From: Streptomyces sp. ISL-12
Lineage (GTDB): Bacteria; Actinomycetota; Actinomycetes; Streptomycetales; Streptomycetaceae
DNA length: 40,701 nt
Reading direction: 5' to 3'
Assembly: GCF_018614415.1 (NCBI RefSeq)
Contig: NZ_JAGGOO010000067.1
Location: 1-40,701, forward strand
Under the pieces are notes generated by a model that saw only the letters and a list, made by a program, of their open reading frames with translations, was not told the DNA's origin and ran no database searches. Position 1 is the stretch's first letter. Every line of letters begins with the position of its first letter. Shown here in pieces: positions 7,627-15,247 of this stretch. Both the position numbers and the translations under genes were made by a program.

Positions 7627-8838
7627 GTGACGCGTCGTGCAGCATTCCGCCGGACACTGACGTTCCTGGTCGCCTTCGGCGCGCTGGTGGGCGCGGCACC
7701 GGCCGCCGCCGCTCCGGCGGCCGGGGAGATCGCGCCGGGGGTGACCTACGAGGAGTTCGACCTGCCGGCGGCGAGCGGGACGACCCACGCCCATGTGCTC
7801 GGCGTCGACCTGAACGTGCCGGACGTCCGGCTGGGCCTGCTGTACCCGGGGGCGGTGGCGGCACGGGCGACGGTCTCCCGGATGGCCGGCGCCCAGGGCG
7901 CCATCGGGGGCGTCAACGGGGACTTCTTCAACATCACCGAGAGCCAGCACCCGGGCGTAGAGGCGACCGGCGCGAGCGTGGGACCGGCGATCGCCGAGGG
8001 CCGGGCGCTGAAGGGGGCGGTGCCGAAGGGCCAGCGGTTCGGGCCGGCCCTGCCGCCCGGCACCACCACCGAGGCGGTCTTCGGCGTCGGCACCGACCGG
8101 CGGGCACGGCTCGACCGGCTCGCCCTCGACGGTCAGATCCGCACGCCGGAGGGCACGCTGCCGCTCGGCGGGTTCAACCAGTACGCGCTGCCGGTGGACT
8201 CGGTGGGCGCCTTCACCGGCGAGTGGGGCAGCGCCTCCCGGGTGCGTGCCACCTGCGGTACGGACACCGACCGGGGGGCCGCGTGCAGCACGGACACCTA
8301 CGAGGTGACGGTCCGCGGCGGCCGGGTGGTCTCCGCGTCCGGCACTCCCGGCAGCGGCCCGATCGCCGACGACACGACGGTGCTGGTGGGCCGTGAGGAA
8401 GGTGCGCGGCAGCTGCGGAAGGTCGCCACCGGGGATGCCGTGACCGTCACCCACCGCCTGGTCGCCTCCGCGTCCGGGGCAACGTTCGGCTTCGCCCTCG
8501 GTGGCTATCCCGTGCTCTCGGGCGGGCAGCCGCTGCCCGGACTGGACGACCGTACGTCGGCCGTGCGGACCGCGGTGGGCATCGCGGACGGCGGGCGGCG
8601 GGTGCTGCTGCTCGCGGTGGACGGCTCGTCCGCGTACCGCTCCGGCCTGACCATCGCCGAGGTGGCCCGGGCGCTGCGCGCACGCGGGGCGACGGAGGGG
8701 TTCAGTCTCGACGGCGGCGGTTCGACGACGCTGGTCGCCCGCGCGCCGGGCGCGACCGGTGTCTCGGTGCGCAACCACCCCAGCGGCGGGGCCGAGCGCC
8801 TCGTCCCGAACGGGATCGGGGTCTTCTCGGCCTCCTGA
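7627..8838 (+). CDS. Secreted phosphodiester glycosidase family protein (NAGPA domain)
   Basis: This 403-residue protein has a signal peptide (VTRRAAFRRTLTFLVAFGAL to about APAAAAPAAG). The following domain carries GGVNGDFFNI in its first third and FSLDGGGSTTLV near the C-terminus, the hallmarks of the family named after the uncovering enzyme N-acetylglucosamine-1-phosphodiester alpha-N-acetylglucosaminidase. Bacterial members act outside the membrane on glycan phosphodiesters, but substrates are mostly unknown. The GTG at 7627 is chosen because AGGGAG (7616-7621) lies 5 bases upstream and the protein then starts directly with a signal sequence; starting at 7513 would put the gene start inside the upstream terminator. 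The family call is firm and the substrate is open. Confidence 0.85.
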   Translation: MTRRAAFRRTLTFLVAFGALVGAAPAAAAPAAGEIAPGVTYEEFDLPAASGTTHAHVLGVDLNVPDVRLGLLYPGAVAARATVSRMAGAQGAIGGVNGDFFNITESQHPGVEATGASVGPAIAEGRALKGAVPKGQRFGPALPPGTTTEAVFGVGTDRRARLDRLALDGQIRTPEGTLPLGGFNQYALPVDSVGAFTGEWGSASRVRATCGTDTDRGAACSTDTYEVTVRGGRVVSASGTPGSGPIADDTTVLVGREEGARQLRKVATGDAVTVTHRLVASASGATFGFALGGYPVLSGGQPLPGLDDRTSAVRTAVGIADGGRRVLLLAVDGSSAYRSGLTIAEVARALRARGATEGFSLDGGGSTTLVARAPGATGVSVRNHPSGGAERLVPNGIGVFSAS

Positions 8839-8902
8839 TCACACCTCTGATACGCCCGCTGATCACGCCTCCTGGAAAGCCCGCTGATCGCGGAACGAGG
8901 GA

Positions 8903-9097
8903 TCAGGGCCTGAGACCGCTCACGATGTCGGCCGTGGCGGTGAGCCCGCTGCTGATGGTGGGGGCCATGTTGGTGCCGGCCAGGTAGAAGCCCAGCAGCA
9001 GGCAGACCAGCGCGTGGGAGACCTTCAGCCCGCCGTTGCGCAGGAAGATCACCGCCAGGATCGCGAGCAGCAGCACCACAGAGATGGACACGGCCAT
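8903..9097 (-). CDS. Small membrane protein of unknown function (64 aa)
   Basis: The 64-residue protein has two likely transmembrane helices, SISVVLLLAILAVIFL (4-19) and HALVCLLLGFYLAGTNMAPT (about 29-48), joined by the short basic loop RNGGLKVS. The ATG at 9097 is chosen because GGAGGAGG (9104-9111 on the plus strand) lies 6 bases upstream; a TTG at 9103 directly abuts the ribosome binding site. The very strong Shine-Dalgarno and clean reading frame support a real gene. I recall similar short proteins in other Streptomyces but no function. It converges on the glycosidase gene and lies downstream of the GDPD-like gene on the same strand, 128 bases apart. Confidence 0.75.
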   Translation of the reverse strand: MAVSISVVLLLAILAVIFLRNGGLKVSHALVCLLLGFYLAGTNMAPTISSGLTATADIVSGLRP

Positions 9098-9224
9098 CGT
9101 CAACCTCCTCCGCCACGCCGCATGTCTGGTTCACGGCGTTCGGCCGCAAGTGTGGCGTAGCGGAGGGTTCGTCCGGGCGGCTGACACGTCCTCCGAACGT
9201 GTGGTGTCCGTCGTGCCCGGCGCG

Positions 9225-10088
9225 CTACGCCGCCCGGTGGGCGTCCAGGAACGCCTCCAGACCGGCGAGGTCGTCCGTGTTGAGGTGGTCGACGTCCGCG
9301 GCGACCAGTTCCGCCCACACCGCGTCCCGGGCCGGCCCCGCGAGGTCGGGCGTGGCCCAGAAGCGGACGCGCTGTCCGCGGGAGTGCGCGGCGCCGACGA
9401 TGTCGTGCAGCTTGCGCCGCTCGGCGGCGGGGAAGGTGCCGACGCCCTGCCAGGTGAAGTGGTTGGTCCAGTTGTCGCTGATCAGCGGGACGAAGGAGGC
9501 GGGGGCTGAGGTGCCGAGGTCGGTGAGGCGGCCGTCGTAGAAGGCGTGGCGCTCGGTCTGCGCCTCCATGGGCGCGCGGGCCGCCCGGTCGCCGGAGATC
9601 ACGGCGGTGACGGCGCCGGTGCGCACCCTGCCGTGGGCGTACGTGGTGAACAGGTGCCGGTAGCGGCGCAGGTGACGGTCGAGTTCGAGGTAGGTCGCCG
9701 CGCCCTCGGTCTTGATGTCGATGAGCAGTTGCAGCGGGCGGCGGTCCCCGCGGTGGATCCGGCCGCCCTGGGCGCGGACGCGGGCGGCGAGGGGGTCGAG
9801 GTAGAGGGACTCCAGGGTGCGGGCCGGGTCGAGGTCCACGGCGTCGTGGGCGACCAGGAGTCGGCCGTCGACGAGGTAGATGTCGGCCTCGACGCTGCCG
9901 AAGCGGTGGTCGAGGGCGTCGAGGAGGGGGCGGGGGTGTTCGTAGTCGTTGTGGGCGTGGGCGCGCCACAACGGACGCGGGCGGCGCGTCCGTTCGCCGG
10001 CCAGCGCGGGGGCGGCGGGCAGGGCGACCGCGCCGGCGAGGGCGGCGCCGAGGGTGGTGAGGGCTCTGCGACGGGTGGTGAGGGCCAT
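9225..10088 (-). CDS. Secreted PI-PLC/glycerophosphodiester phosphodiesterase-like protein
   Basis: This 287-residue protein has a Tat-like signal (TTRRRALTTLGAALAGAVAL, cleavage near PALAG at about 31). The TIM-barrel domain shows WRAHAHNDYEH (42-52) with the catalytic His pair region, SVEADIYLVDGRLLVAHD with the metal-binding Glu/Asp, LLIDIKTEG and FWATPD, all typical of the PLC-like phosphodiesterase superfamily. The HAHNDYEH form belongs to the AIM6-like branch, for which no substrate is well defined. It probably acts on phosphodiesters of lipid or wall origin outside the cell. The ATG follows AGGGAGG at a good distance. There is no operon partner other than possibly the small membrane gene downstream. 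Confidence 0.85.
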   Translation of the reverse strand: MALTTRRRALTTLGAALAGAVALPAAPALAGERTRRPRPLWRAHAHNDYEHPRPLLDALDHRFGSVEADIYLVDGRLLVAHDAVDLDPARTLESLYLDPLAARVRAQGGRIHRGDRRPLQLLIDIKTEGAATYLELDRHLRRYRHLFTTYAHGRVRTGAVTAVISGDRAARAPMEAQTERHAFYDGRLTDLGTSAPASFVPLISDNWTNHFTWQGVGTFPAAERRKLHDIVGAAHSRGQRVRFWATPDLAGPARDAVWAELVAADVDHLNTDDLAGLEAFLDAHRAA

Positions 10089-10222
10089 GCTCTGCCTCCC
10101 TGGTAGGCCTTACGGGACCTCAGTGAGTATGCGAGGCGGAGGGGGGCCGGGAGCAGGTCGGTGCGGGGAAATTGGCCGGTGGGCCGCCACCTGTTCACTT
10201 CGTGCGGGCGGGGCGTACGGAA

Positions 10223-10247
10223 AAGCCCGCCCAGGCCGGGCGGGCTT
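10223..10247 (-). terminator. Terminator of the acyl-CoA dehydrogenase operon
   Basis: Read on the minus strand, AAGCCCGCCC and GGGCGGGCTT form a 10-bp perfect stem around a 5-base loop, followed by TTCC. It begins 24 bases after the stop codon of the last gene of the operon. Confidence 0.8.
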
Positions 10248-10270
10248 CTCCGGAGTGCCGTCGCGGTCTC

Positions 10271-11344
10271 TTACGGTGCCGGCAGCTCCACCAGCGCGGC
10301 CAGCGCCGCGCGGTGGGCGCCCGCCGTGCCGTAGGCGATCGAGTCGGCCTTGGCCCGCTTCAGGTACAGGTGGACCGGGTGCTCCCAGGTCATGCCGATG
10401 CCGCCGTGCAGTTGGAGGGCCTCCTCGGCGGCGCGGACGGCGACGGGTGCCGCGTACGCCTGCGCGACGGCCACGGCGACGTCGGTGTCCTGGCCGGTGG
10501 CCAGCGCGTCCGCGGCGTTCCGGGCGGCGGCGCGCAGGTGGACGACCTCCAGCCACAGCGCGGCGAGCCGGTGCTTGAGCGCCTGGAAGCCGCCGACGGG
10601 CCGGTTGAACTGCTTGCGTTCCTTGAGGTAGCGCACCGTTTCGGTCAGCGTCCAGTCGGCCAGGCCCAGTTGCTCCGAGGCGAGCAGACCGGCGGCGGCC
10701 CGCAGGGCGCGTCGTACGGCGGGCCCGGCCTCGCCCAGCCGCTCGCCCGGCACCCCGTCGAACGAGACGTCGGCCACCGGCCGGGTGAGGTCCAGGGAGG
10801 TGCGCGGGGTGACGGTCGCGTCGGTGGCGCGCACCGCGTACAGCCCGCCGTCGTCGGCCGGGACCAGCAGCACGTCGGCGACGGCCGCGTCCGCGATGCC
10901 GGTCAGCGAGCCGCTCAGGACGCTGTTCTCCAGCCGTACGGCGGGGAAGGCGGCGCCGGGGGCGGTGTGCAGGCCGACGGCGAGCGCGGCGATCCGGCGG
11001 CCGGAGGCCAGCTCGGCCAGTGGCTGACCGGCGGCGCACTCCAGCAGCGCCTCGGTGGCGACGACGGCGCTGGTCAGGTACGGGACGGGGGCCACGGCCC
11101 GGCCGAGTTCCTCCAGGACGACGGCCGTCTCGCGGTGGCCGGCGCCCTGACCGCCGTACTCCTCGGGGATCAGGAGACCGGCCAGGCCCATCCCCTCGGT
11201 GAGGGACTTCCAGACGGTCAGGTCGTGGGGGGTGTCCGTCTCGGTGCGCGCGATGACGCCGGCCGCGTCGCAGTGGTCGGTGAGCAGGTCCCGGACGGCG
11301 GCGCGCAGCGCCTCTTCCTCCTCCGAGTACAGCAGGTCGCTCAT
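10271..11344 (-). CDS. Acyl-CoA dehydrogenase (subunit-type, downstream paralogue)
   Basis: This 357-residue member of the acyl-CoA dehydrogenase superfamily has an N-terminal helical domain (MSDLLYSEEEEALRAAVRDLL), a middle beta domain and a C-terminal helical domain with LKERKQFNRPVGGFQALKHRLA and EALQLHGGIGMTWEHPVHLYLKRAKA. FAD-dependent alpha,beta-dehydrogenation of an acyl-CoA is expected. It is slightly short for a standalone FadE. Two non-identical dehydrogenase genes side by side, as here, often form heteromeric enzymes in actinobacteria (the FadE28-FadE29 type acting on steroid side chains). The ATG overlaps the stop of the upstream dehydrogenase by 4 bases, supporting a paired product. 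Whether this subunit keeps the catalytic base is not clear to me. Confidence 0.88.
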   Translation of the reverse strand: MSDLLYSEEEEALRAAVRDLLTDHCDAAGVIARTETDTPHDLTVWKSLTEGMGLAGLLIPEEYGGQGAGHRETAVVLEELGRAVAPVPYLTSAVVATEALLECAAGQPLAELASGRRIAALAVGLHTAPGAAFPAVRLENSVLSGSLTGIADAAVADVLLVPADDGGLYAVRATDATVTPRTSLDLTRPVADVSFDGVPGERLGEAGPAVRRALRAAAGLLASEQLGLADWTLTETVRYLKERKQFNRPVGGFQALKHRLAALWLEVVHLRAAARNAADALATGQDTDVAVAVAQAYAAPVAVRAAEEALQLHGGIGMTWEHPVHLYLKRAKADSIAYGTAGAHRAALAALVELPAP

Positions 11345-12522
11345 CGGGCCAGGTCCTTCCAGGCGACGTCCTTGTCGGTGCGGGGCTCGGCGGGCAGGCC
11401 GAGGACGCGTTCGGCGACGATGTTCAACAGGATCTCGCTGGTGCCGCCCTCGATGCTGTTGCCCTTGGAACGCAGGTAGCGGTAGCCGGCGTCGCGGCCG
11501 GTGAAGTCGACCAGTTCCGGGCGGCGCATGGTCCAGTCGTCGTAGAGCAGGCCCTCCTCGCCGCGGAGTTCCACCTCCAGGCCGCTGATCTCCTGGTTGA
11601 GGCGGGCGAAGGCCAGTTTCATGCCGGCGCCCTCGGGGCCGGGGTGGCCGACGGCGAGCTGCTGGCCGAGGCGTTCGCCGGTGAGCCGGGCGACCTCGGC
11701 CTCGACCCAGAGGGTGAGCAGGTGCTGGTGGAGGTCGTGGGTGCGCAGCTCGGGGCGTTCGCGCCAGGTCCTGGCGACCGGGCCGATCATGCCGCCCTCG
11801 CGGGGCAGGCTCCGGCCGCCGATGGCGACGCGCTCGTTGTTGAGGGTCGTCTGCGCGACCCGCCAGCCGTCGCCGATCTCGCCCAGGCGCCGGGAGTCGG
11901 GGATGCGGACGCCGGTGAGGAACACCTCGTTGAACTCGGCCTCGCCGGTGATCTGCCGCAGCGGCCGGACCTCGACTCCGGGGTCGGTCATGTCGCAGAG
12001 GAAGTAGGTGATGCCGCGGTGCTTGGGCACGTCCGGGTCGGTGCGGGCGATGAGGATGGCCCAGCGGGCGAGATGGGCGCTGGAGGTCCACACCTTCTGC
12101 CCGTCCACCACCCAGCTGTCGCCGTCCCGCACCGCGCGGGTGCCGAGCGCGGCGAGGTCGGAGCCGGCGCCGGGCTCGCTGAACAGCTGGCACCACACCT
12201 CCTCGCCGGTCCACAGCGGGCGCAGGAAGCGCTGCTTCTGCTCCTCGGTGCCGTACTTGAGGATGGTCGGGGCGGCCATGCCGAGGCCGATGCCGATGCG
12301 CCGGGGGTCGTTGTCGGGGGCGCCCGCGGCGGCCAGTTCGGCGTCGACGACGGGCTGGAGGGTGCGGGGGGCGCCGAGTCCGCCGAGGCCCTCGGGGAAG
12401 TGCACCCAGGCGAGTCCCGCGTCGAAGCGGGCGCGCAGGAAGCCGAGGCGGTCGGTGGAGGCGGGCGGGTGCGCGGCCAGCAACTCCCGCGTGCGCTGAC
12501 GGAGTTTCTCGGTGGTGGTCAT
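11341..12522 (-). CDS. Acyl-CoA dehydrogenase (upstream paralogue)
   Basis: This 393-residue acyl-CoA dehydrogenase contains VWCQLFSEPGAGSDLA (the FAD/substrate loop), WVVDGQKVWTSSAHLARWAILIARTD, GITYFLCDMTDPGVEVRPLRQITGEAEFNEVFL and the C-terminal YLRSKGNSIEGGTSEILLNIVAERVLGLP. The SIEGGTSEI motif is at the FAD-binding end of the C-terminal domain. The sequence style is that of actinobacterial FadE enzymes acting on branched or polycyclic acyl-CoA. The substrate cannot be read from sequence. It starts 4 bases inside the end of the quinone oxidoreductase gene and its own stop overlaps the next dehydrogenase start, so the three genes are translationally coupled. Confidence 0.9.
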   Translation of the reverse strand: MTTTEKLRQRTRELLAAHPPASTDRLGFLRARFDAGLAWVHFPEGLGGLGAPRTLQPVVDAELAAAGAPDNDPRRIGIGLGMAAPTILKYGTEEQKQRFLRPLWTGEEVWCQLFSEPGAGSDLAALGTRAVRDGDSWVVDGQKVWTSSAHLARWAILIARTDPDVPKHRGITYFLCDMTDPGVEVRPLRQITGEAEFNEVFLTGVRIPDSRRLGEIGDGWRVAQTTLNNERVAIGGRSLPREGGMIGPVARTWRERPELRTHDLHQHLLTLWVEAEVARLTGERLGQQLAVGHPGPEGAGMKLAFARLNQEISGLEVELRGEEGLLYDDWTMRRPELVDFTGRDAGYRYLRSKGNSIEGGTSEILLNIVAERVLGLPAEPRTDKDVAWKDLAR

Positions 12523-13490
12523 GCGGCGGCTCCCTTCTCCAGGACGACGGCCACCCGGCCGGTGGTCACCCCGTCGGCGACCCGCTGCACGGCCCCGGCG
12601 GCCCCGTCCAGCGGTACCCGGTCGCTGACCAGCGGCTTGACGGCGCCCGTCGCGGCCAGTTCGGTGAGCCGCCCGTGGCACTCGGCCACCAGTCCCGGGT
12701 TCTTGGTGTTGTACAGGCCCCAGTGGAGCCCGAGGATCGCGTAGTTCTTCACCAGGGCGTGGTTGAGGGCGGCGCTCGGGATGTCGCCGCTCGCGAAGCC
12801 GACGACCACGATCCGGCCCTCGAAGGCGACCACCTTCGTCGACTGCTTGAACGCGGCGCCGCCCACCGGGTCGTAGATCACGTCGGCGCCACGTCCGCCG
12901 GTGGCCTCCTTCACGGCGGCGATCACGTCCTCGCTGCGCCGGTCGATCACCGTGTCGCAGCCCAGCTCCCGCGCGACGGCGGCCTTGTCGGCGCCGCCGA
13001 CCACGCCGATGACCGTGGCCCCGGCGGCCTTGCCGAGCTGTACGGCCGCGCTGCCGACCCCGCCCGCGGCGGCGTGCACCAGCAGGGTCTCGCCGGCCTG
13101 GAGACCTGCCCGGCGGTGCAGCCCGAACCAGCCCGTCTGGTAGCCGATGTGCAGGGCGGCGGCCTCGGCGTCGTCCAGGGCGTCCGGCGCGGGCAGCAGG
13201 GCGGCGGCGTCCGCGACGGTGTACTCGGCGAACCCGCCGTACGGCAGCGCGGGGTTGGCCAGGACCCGGCGGCCGTCCTCGGTCTCGGCGCAGACCTCCA
13301 CGCCCGGCGTGAACGGCAGCGGCGGCCTGACCTGGTACTGGCCCCGGCACAGCAGCGCGTCCGGGAAGTTGACGTTCGCGGCGCGGACCCGCAGCAGGAC
13401 CTGGCCGTCGCCCGGCGTCGGCGGCGGGACCTCCGCGAGGCGCATCACCTCGCCCGGCTCACCGTTCTCGTGCACCTGCCATGCCTGCAT
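12519..13490 (-). CDS. NADPH:quinone oxidoreductase (zinc-independent MDR family)
   Basis: This 323-residue medium-chain reductase/dehydrogenase of the quinone oxidoreductase branch has a GroES-like N-terminal domain (VLLRVRAANVNFPDALLCRGQYQ, PFTPGVEVCAE) and a Rossmann domain with LLVHAAAGGVGSAAVQLGKA and the NADP site AAGGVG. The cysteines that bind structural zinc in alcohol dehydrogenases are absent. Expected activity is NADPH-dependent reduction of quinones or enoyl substrates, possibly an enoyl-CoA partner of the dehydrogenases below. The ATG at 13490 has GGAGG upstream with 7-8 bases between; the in-frame ATG at 13529 has no such site. It is first in a three-gene operon whose genes overlap by 4 bases. 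Confidence 0.88.
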   Translation of the reverse strand: MQAWQVHENGEPGEVMRLAEVPPPTPGDGQVLLRVRAANVNFPDALLCRGQYQVRPPLPFTPGVEVCAETEDGRRVLANPALPYGGFAEYTVADAAALLPAPDALDDAEAAALHIGYQTGWFGLHRRAGLQAGETLLVHAAAGGVGSAAVQLGKAAGATVIGVVGGADKAAVARELGCDTVIDRRSEDVIAAVKEATGGRGADVIYDPVGGAAFKQSTKVVAFEGRIVVVGFASGDIPSAALNHALVKNYAILGLHWGLYNTKNPGLVAECHGRLTELAATGAVKPLVSDRVPLDGAAGAVQRVADGVTTGRVAVVLEKGAAA

Positions 13491-13532
13491 GCGGGGCCTC
13501 CACCGACTGCGTCGTCCGTCCGGGTCCACCGC

Positions 13533-13549
13533 ATACTAAGCGGTCGCTT
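13533..13549 (-). promoter_or_regulatory. -10 element and TetR-like palindrome of the dehydrogenase operon
   Basis: AAGCG-GT-CGCTT (13538-13549) is a perfect 12-bp inverted repeat of the size bound by TetR-family repressors. On the minus strand it abuts the -10-like TAGTAT (13533-13538), so binding would block the promoter of the quinone reductase/acyl-CoA dehydrogenase operon. No tetR gene is adjacent. The -35 region is weak. Confidence 0.5.
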
Positions 13550-13591
13550 GCCTCAGGGGGAACAGTACGGCCGAGGGAACCGTTCCGCGGG

Positions 13592-14164
13592 TCATGTTCG
13601 AGTGGACCGCGCCCGTACGTGCACCCGCTCGCCCTGCGGTCCGAACAGACTGAGGAACTCCACCGGCACCTCCCCCGCCGCTCCGAACCAGTGCGGCACC
13701 CTCGTGTCGAACTCGACGGCCTCACCGGCGCCGACCACCAGATCGTGCTCGCCCAGCACCACGCGCAACCGTCCGGACAGTACGTAAAGCCACTCGTAGC
13801 CCTCATGGGTCTGCGGTTCGGGTTCCTCCCGCCGTGGCGGCACCAGCACCTTGAACGCCTGGAGCCCGCCGGGCTGGCGGGTGAGCGGCCAGTAGGTGCG
13901 GCCGTGGCGCTGGATCGGCTTGGCCCGGACCCGGGGGTCGCCGACCGGCGGGGCGCCGACCAGTTCGTCCAGCGGCACCTGGTGGGCCTGGGCGATCGGC
14001 AGCAGCAGTTCGAGGCTGGGCTTGCGCAGCCCCGACTCCAGGCGGGAGAGGGTGCTCAGCGAGATGCCGGTCGCCTCGGCGAGCGCGGCGAGGGTGACCT
14101 CGCGCTCCTTGCGGAGCTGCCGCAGCCGCGGACCCACACCGGCGAGTACGTCGTCCTTCGTCAT
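13592..14164 (-). CDS. XRE-family transcriptional regulator with cupin domain
   Basis: The 190-residue protein has an N-terminal lambda-repressor-like helix-turn-helix (about residues 10-65, with LAALAEATGISLSTLSRLE) and a C-terminal cupin sensor domain (about 105-180, with THEGYEWLYVLSGRLRVVLG and GEAVEFDTRVPHWFG). This is the standard SutR/PuuR-like architecture. It is divergent from the flavoprotein gene, 78 bases apart, and probably controls that gene and itself. On its own strand TTGACA and TGCAAT lie 17 bases apart and put the start of transcription at or next to the ATG. No Shine-Dalgarno is visible, so the mRNA may be leaderless. The ligand is unknown. Confidence 0.9.
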   Translation of the reverse strand: MTKDDVLAGVGPRLRQLRKEREVTLAALAEATGISLSTLSRLESGLRKPSLELLLPIAQAHQVPLDELVGAPPVGDPRVRAKPIQRHGRTYWPLTRQPGGLQAFKVLVPPRREEPEPQTHEGYEWLYVLSGRLRVVLGEHDLVVGAGEAVEFDTRVPHWFGAAGEVPVEFLSLFGPQGERVHVRARSTRT

Positions 14165-14170
14165 GGACTT

Positions 14171-14200
14171 ATTGCAGAACCGGCAAATCTGTTTGTCAAT
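14171..14200. promoter_or_regulatory. Divergent promoter region with inverted repeat
   Basis: The minus strand carries TTGACA (14194-14199) and TGCAAT (14171-14176) with a 17-base spacer. The plus strand carries TTGCAG (14172-14177) and a weak GTCAAT (14195-14200), also 17 apart, so the two promoters are superimposed. GGCAAA-TCTG-TTTGTC (14182-14197) is an imperfect inverted repeat in the shared spacer and is a candidate XRE operator. Confidence 0.55.
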
Positions 14201-14242
14201 CCGCCGCGGTCGGGGCGACTGTCGGATCCGGAGGTGGTCACC

Positions 14243-15226
14243 GTGACCGAACAGAACAGGCAGACGACCGAGAAGTACGACGTCATCGTGGTCGGGGGCG
14301 GCTCGGCCGGGCTGTCCGCCGGGCTGGTGCTGGGCCGGGCCCGGCGGCGGGCCCTCGTCGTCGACGCCGGGGAGCCGCGCAACGCGCCGGCCGCGCACAT
14401 GCAGGGCTACCTGTCGCGGGACGGCATGCCGCCCGCCGAGTTCCTGGCGATCGGCCGCGAGGAGGTCGCGTCGTACGGCGTCGAACTGGTCCACGACCGG
14501 GCGGTGGGCGTCACCCGGGGTGACGCCGAGGGCGGCGACTTCGCCGTGGAACTGGCCGGCGGGCGGACCGTGCGCGCCCGGCGGCTGATCGTCACCACCG
14601 GGCTGAAGGACGAGCTGCCGGAGATCCCCGGGGTCGCCGAGCGGTTCGGCCGGGACGTGGTGCACTGCCCGTTCTGCCACGGCTGGGAGGTGCGGGACGA
14701 GCGGTTCGGCGTGCTGGCGTCGAGCCCGATGAGCGTGCACCAGGCGCTCATGGTGTCCGGCTGGTCGGACGACGTGACCCTGTTCCTGCACACCGTCGAC
14801 GAGGGCGAGCTGTCCGACCAGGACCTGCGCAGGCTGGCCGCGGCGGGCGTCAAGGTGGTGCCGGGCGAGGTCGCCGGGCTGGTGGTCGAGGACGACCGGA
14901 TCACCGGCGTACGGCTGGCGGACGGCTCGGTGCACGAACGGTCGGTGGTGTTCGTGGCGCCGCGTGCCGTGCCGCAGACGGGCCTGCTGGAACAGCTCGG
15001 CGCCGAGCTGGACGAGACCCCGTTCGGGGCCTACCCCGTGGTGGACCCGACCGGGCGGACCAGCGTGCCGGGGGTGTGGACGGCCGGCAACGCGATGGGC
15101 TTCGCCGAGCAGGTCGTGCACGCGGTGAGCGGCGGCTACCGGGCGGCGTCCGCGATCGTCGGCGAGCTGATCATGTCGGACCTGGACGCGTCCCTGGAGG
15201 ACCGAGGAGCCGGCGACCAGGTGTGA
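14243..15226 (+). CDS. Thioredoxin-reductase-like FAD/NAD(P) oxidoreductase
   Basis: This 327-residue flavoprotein has an N-terminal FAD site (YDVIVVGGGSAGLSAGLVLGRA), a dithiol CPFCHGWE in the NAD(P) domain and a C-terminal FAD motif (VPGVWTAGNAMGFAEQVVHAVSGG). Classical thioredoxin reductases have CATC; the CxFCHG(W/Y)E form is typical of TrxR-like dithiol oxidases such as GliT and HlmI and of many uncharacterised actinobacterial homologues. The substrate is therefore not necessarily thioredoxin. No thioredoxin gene is adjacent. The GTG at 14243 is chosen because GGAGGT (14230-14235) lies 7 bases upstream; an in-frame GTG at 14234 overlaps that site. The divergent XRE-cupin gene suggests ligand- or stress-dependent control. 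Confidence 0.88.
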   Translation: MTEQNRQTTEKYDVIVVGGGSAGLSAGLVLGRARRRALVVDAGEPRNAPAAHMQGYLSRDGMPPAEFLAIGREEVASYGVELVHDRAVGVTRGDAEGGDFAVELAGGRTVRARRLIVTTGLKDELPEIPGVAERFGRDVVHCPFCHGWEVRDERFGVLASSPMSVHQALMVSGWSDDVTLFLHTVDEGELSDQDLRRLAAAGVKVVPGEVAGLVVEDDRITGVRLADGSVHERSVVFVAPRAVPQTGLLEQLGAELDETPFGAYPVVDPTGRTSVPGVWTAGNAMGFAEQVVHAVSGGYRAASAIVGELIMSDLDASLEDRGAGDQV

Positions 15227-15247
15227 GCCCCGCCCTCCCGGTGCACC

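Noticed and set aside
8839..8902. Short CTGATCAC and GCCCGCTGATC repeats between convergent genes
   Set aside because: The copies are few, short and imperfect. They are too weak for a regulatory or mobile call.
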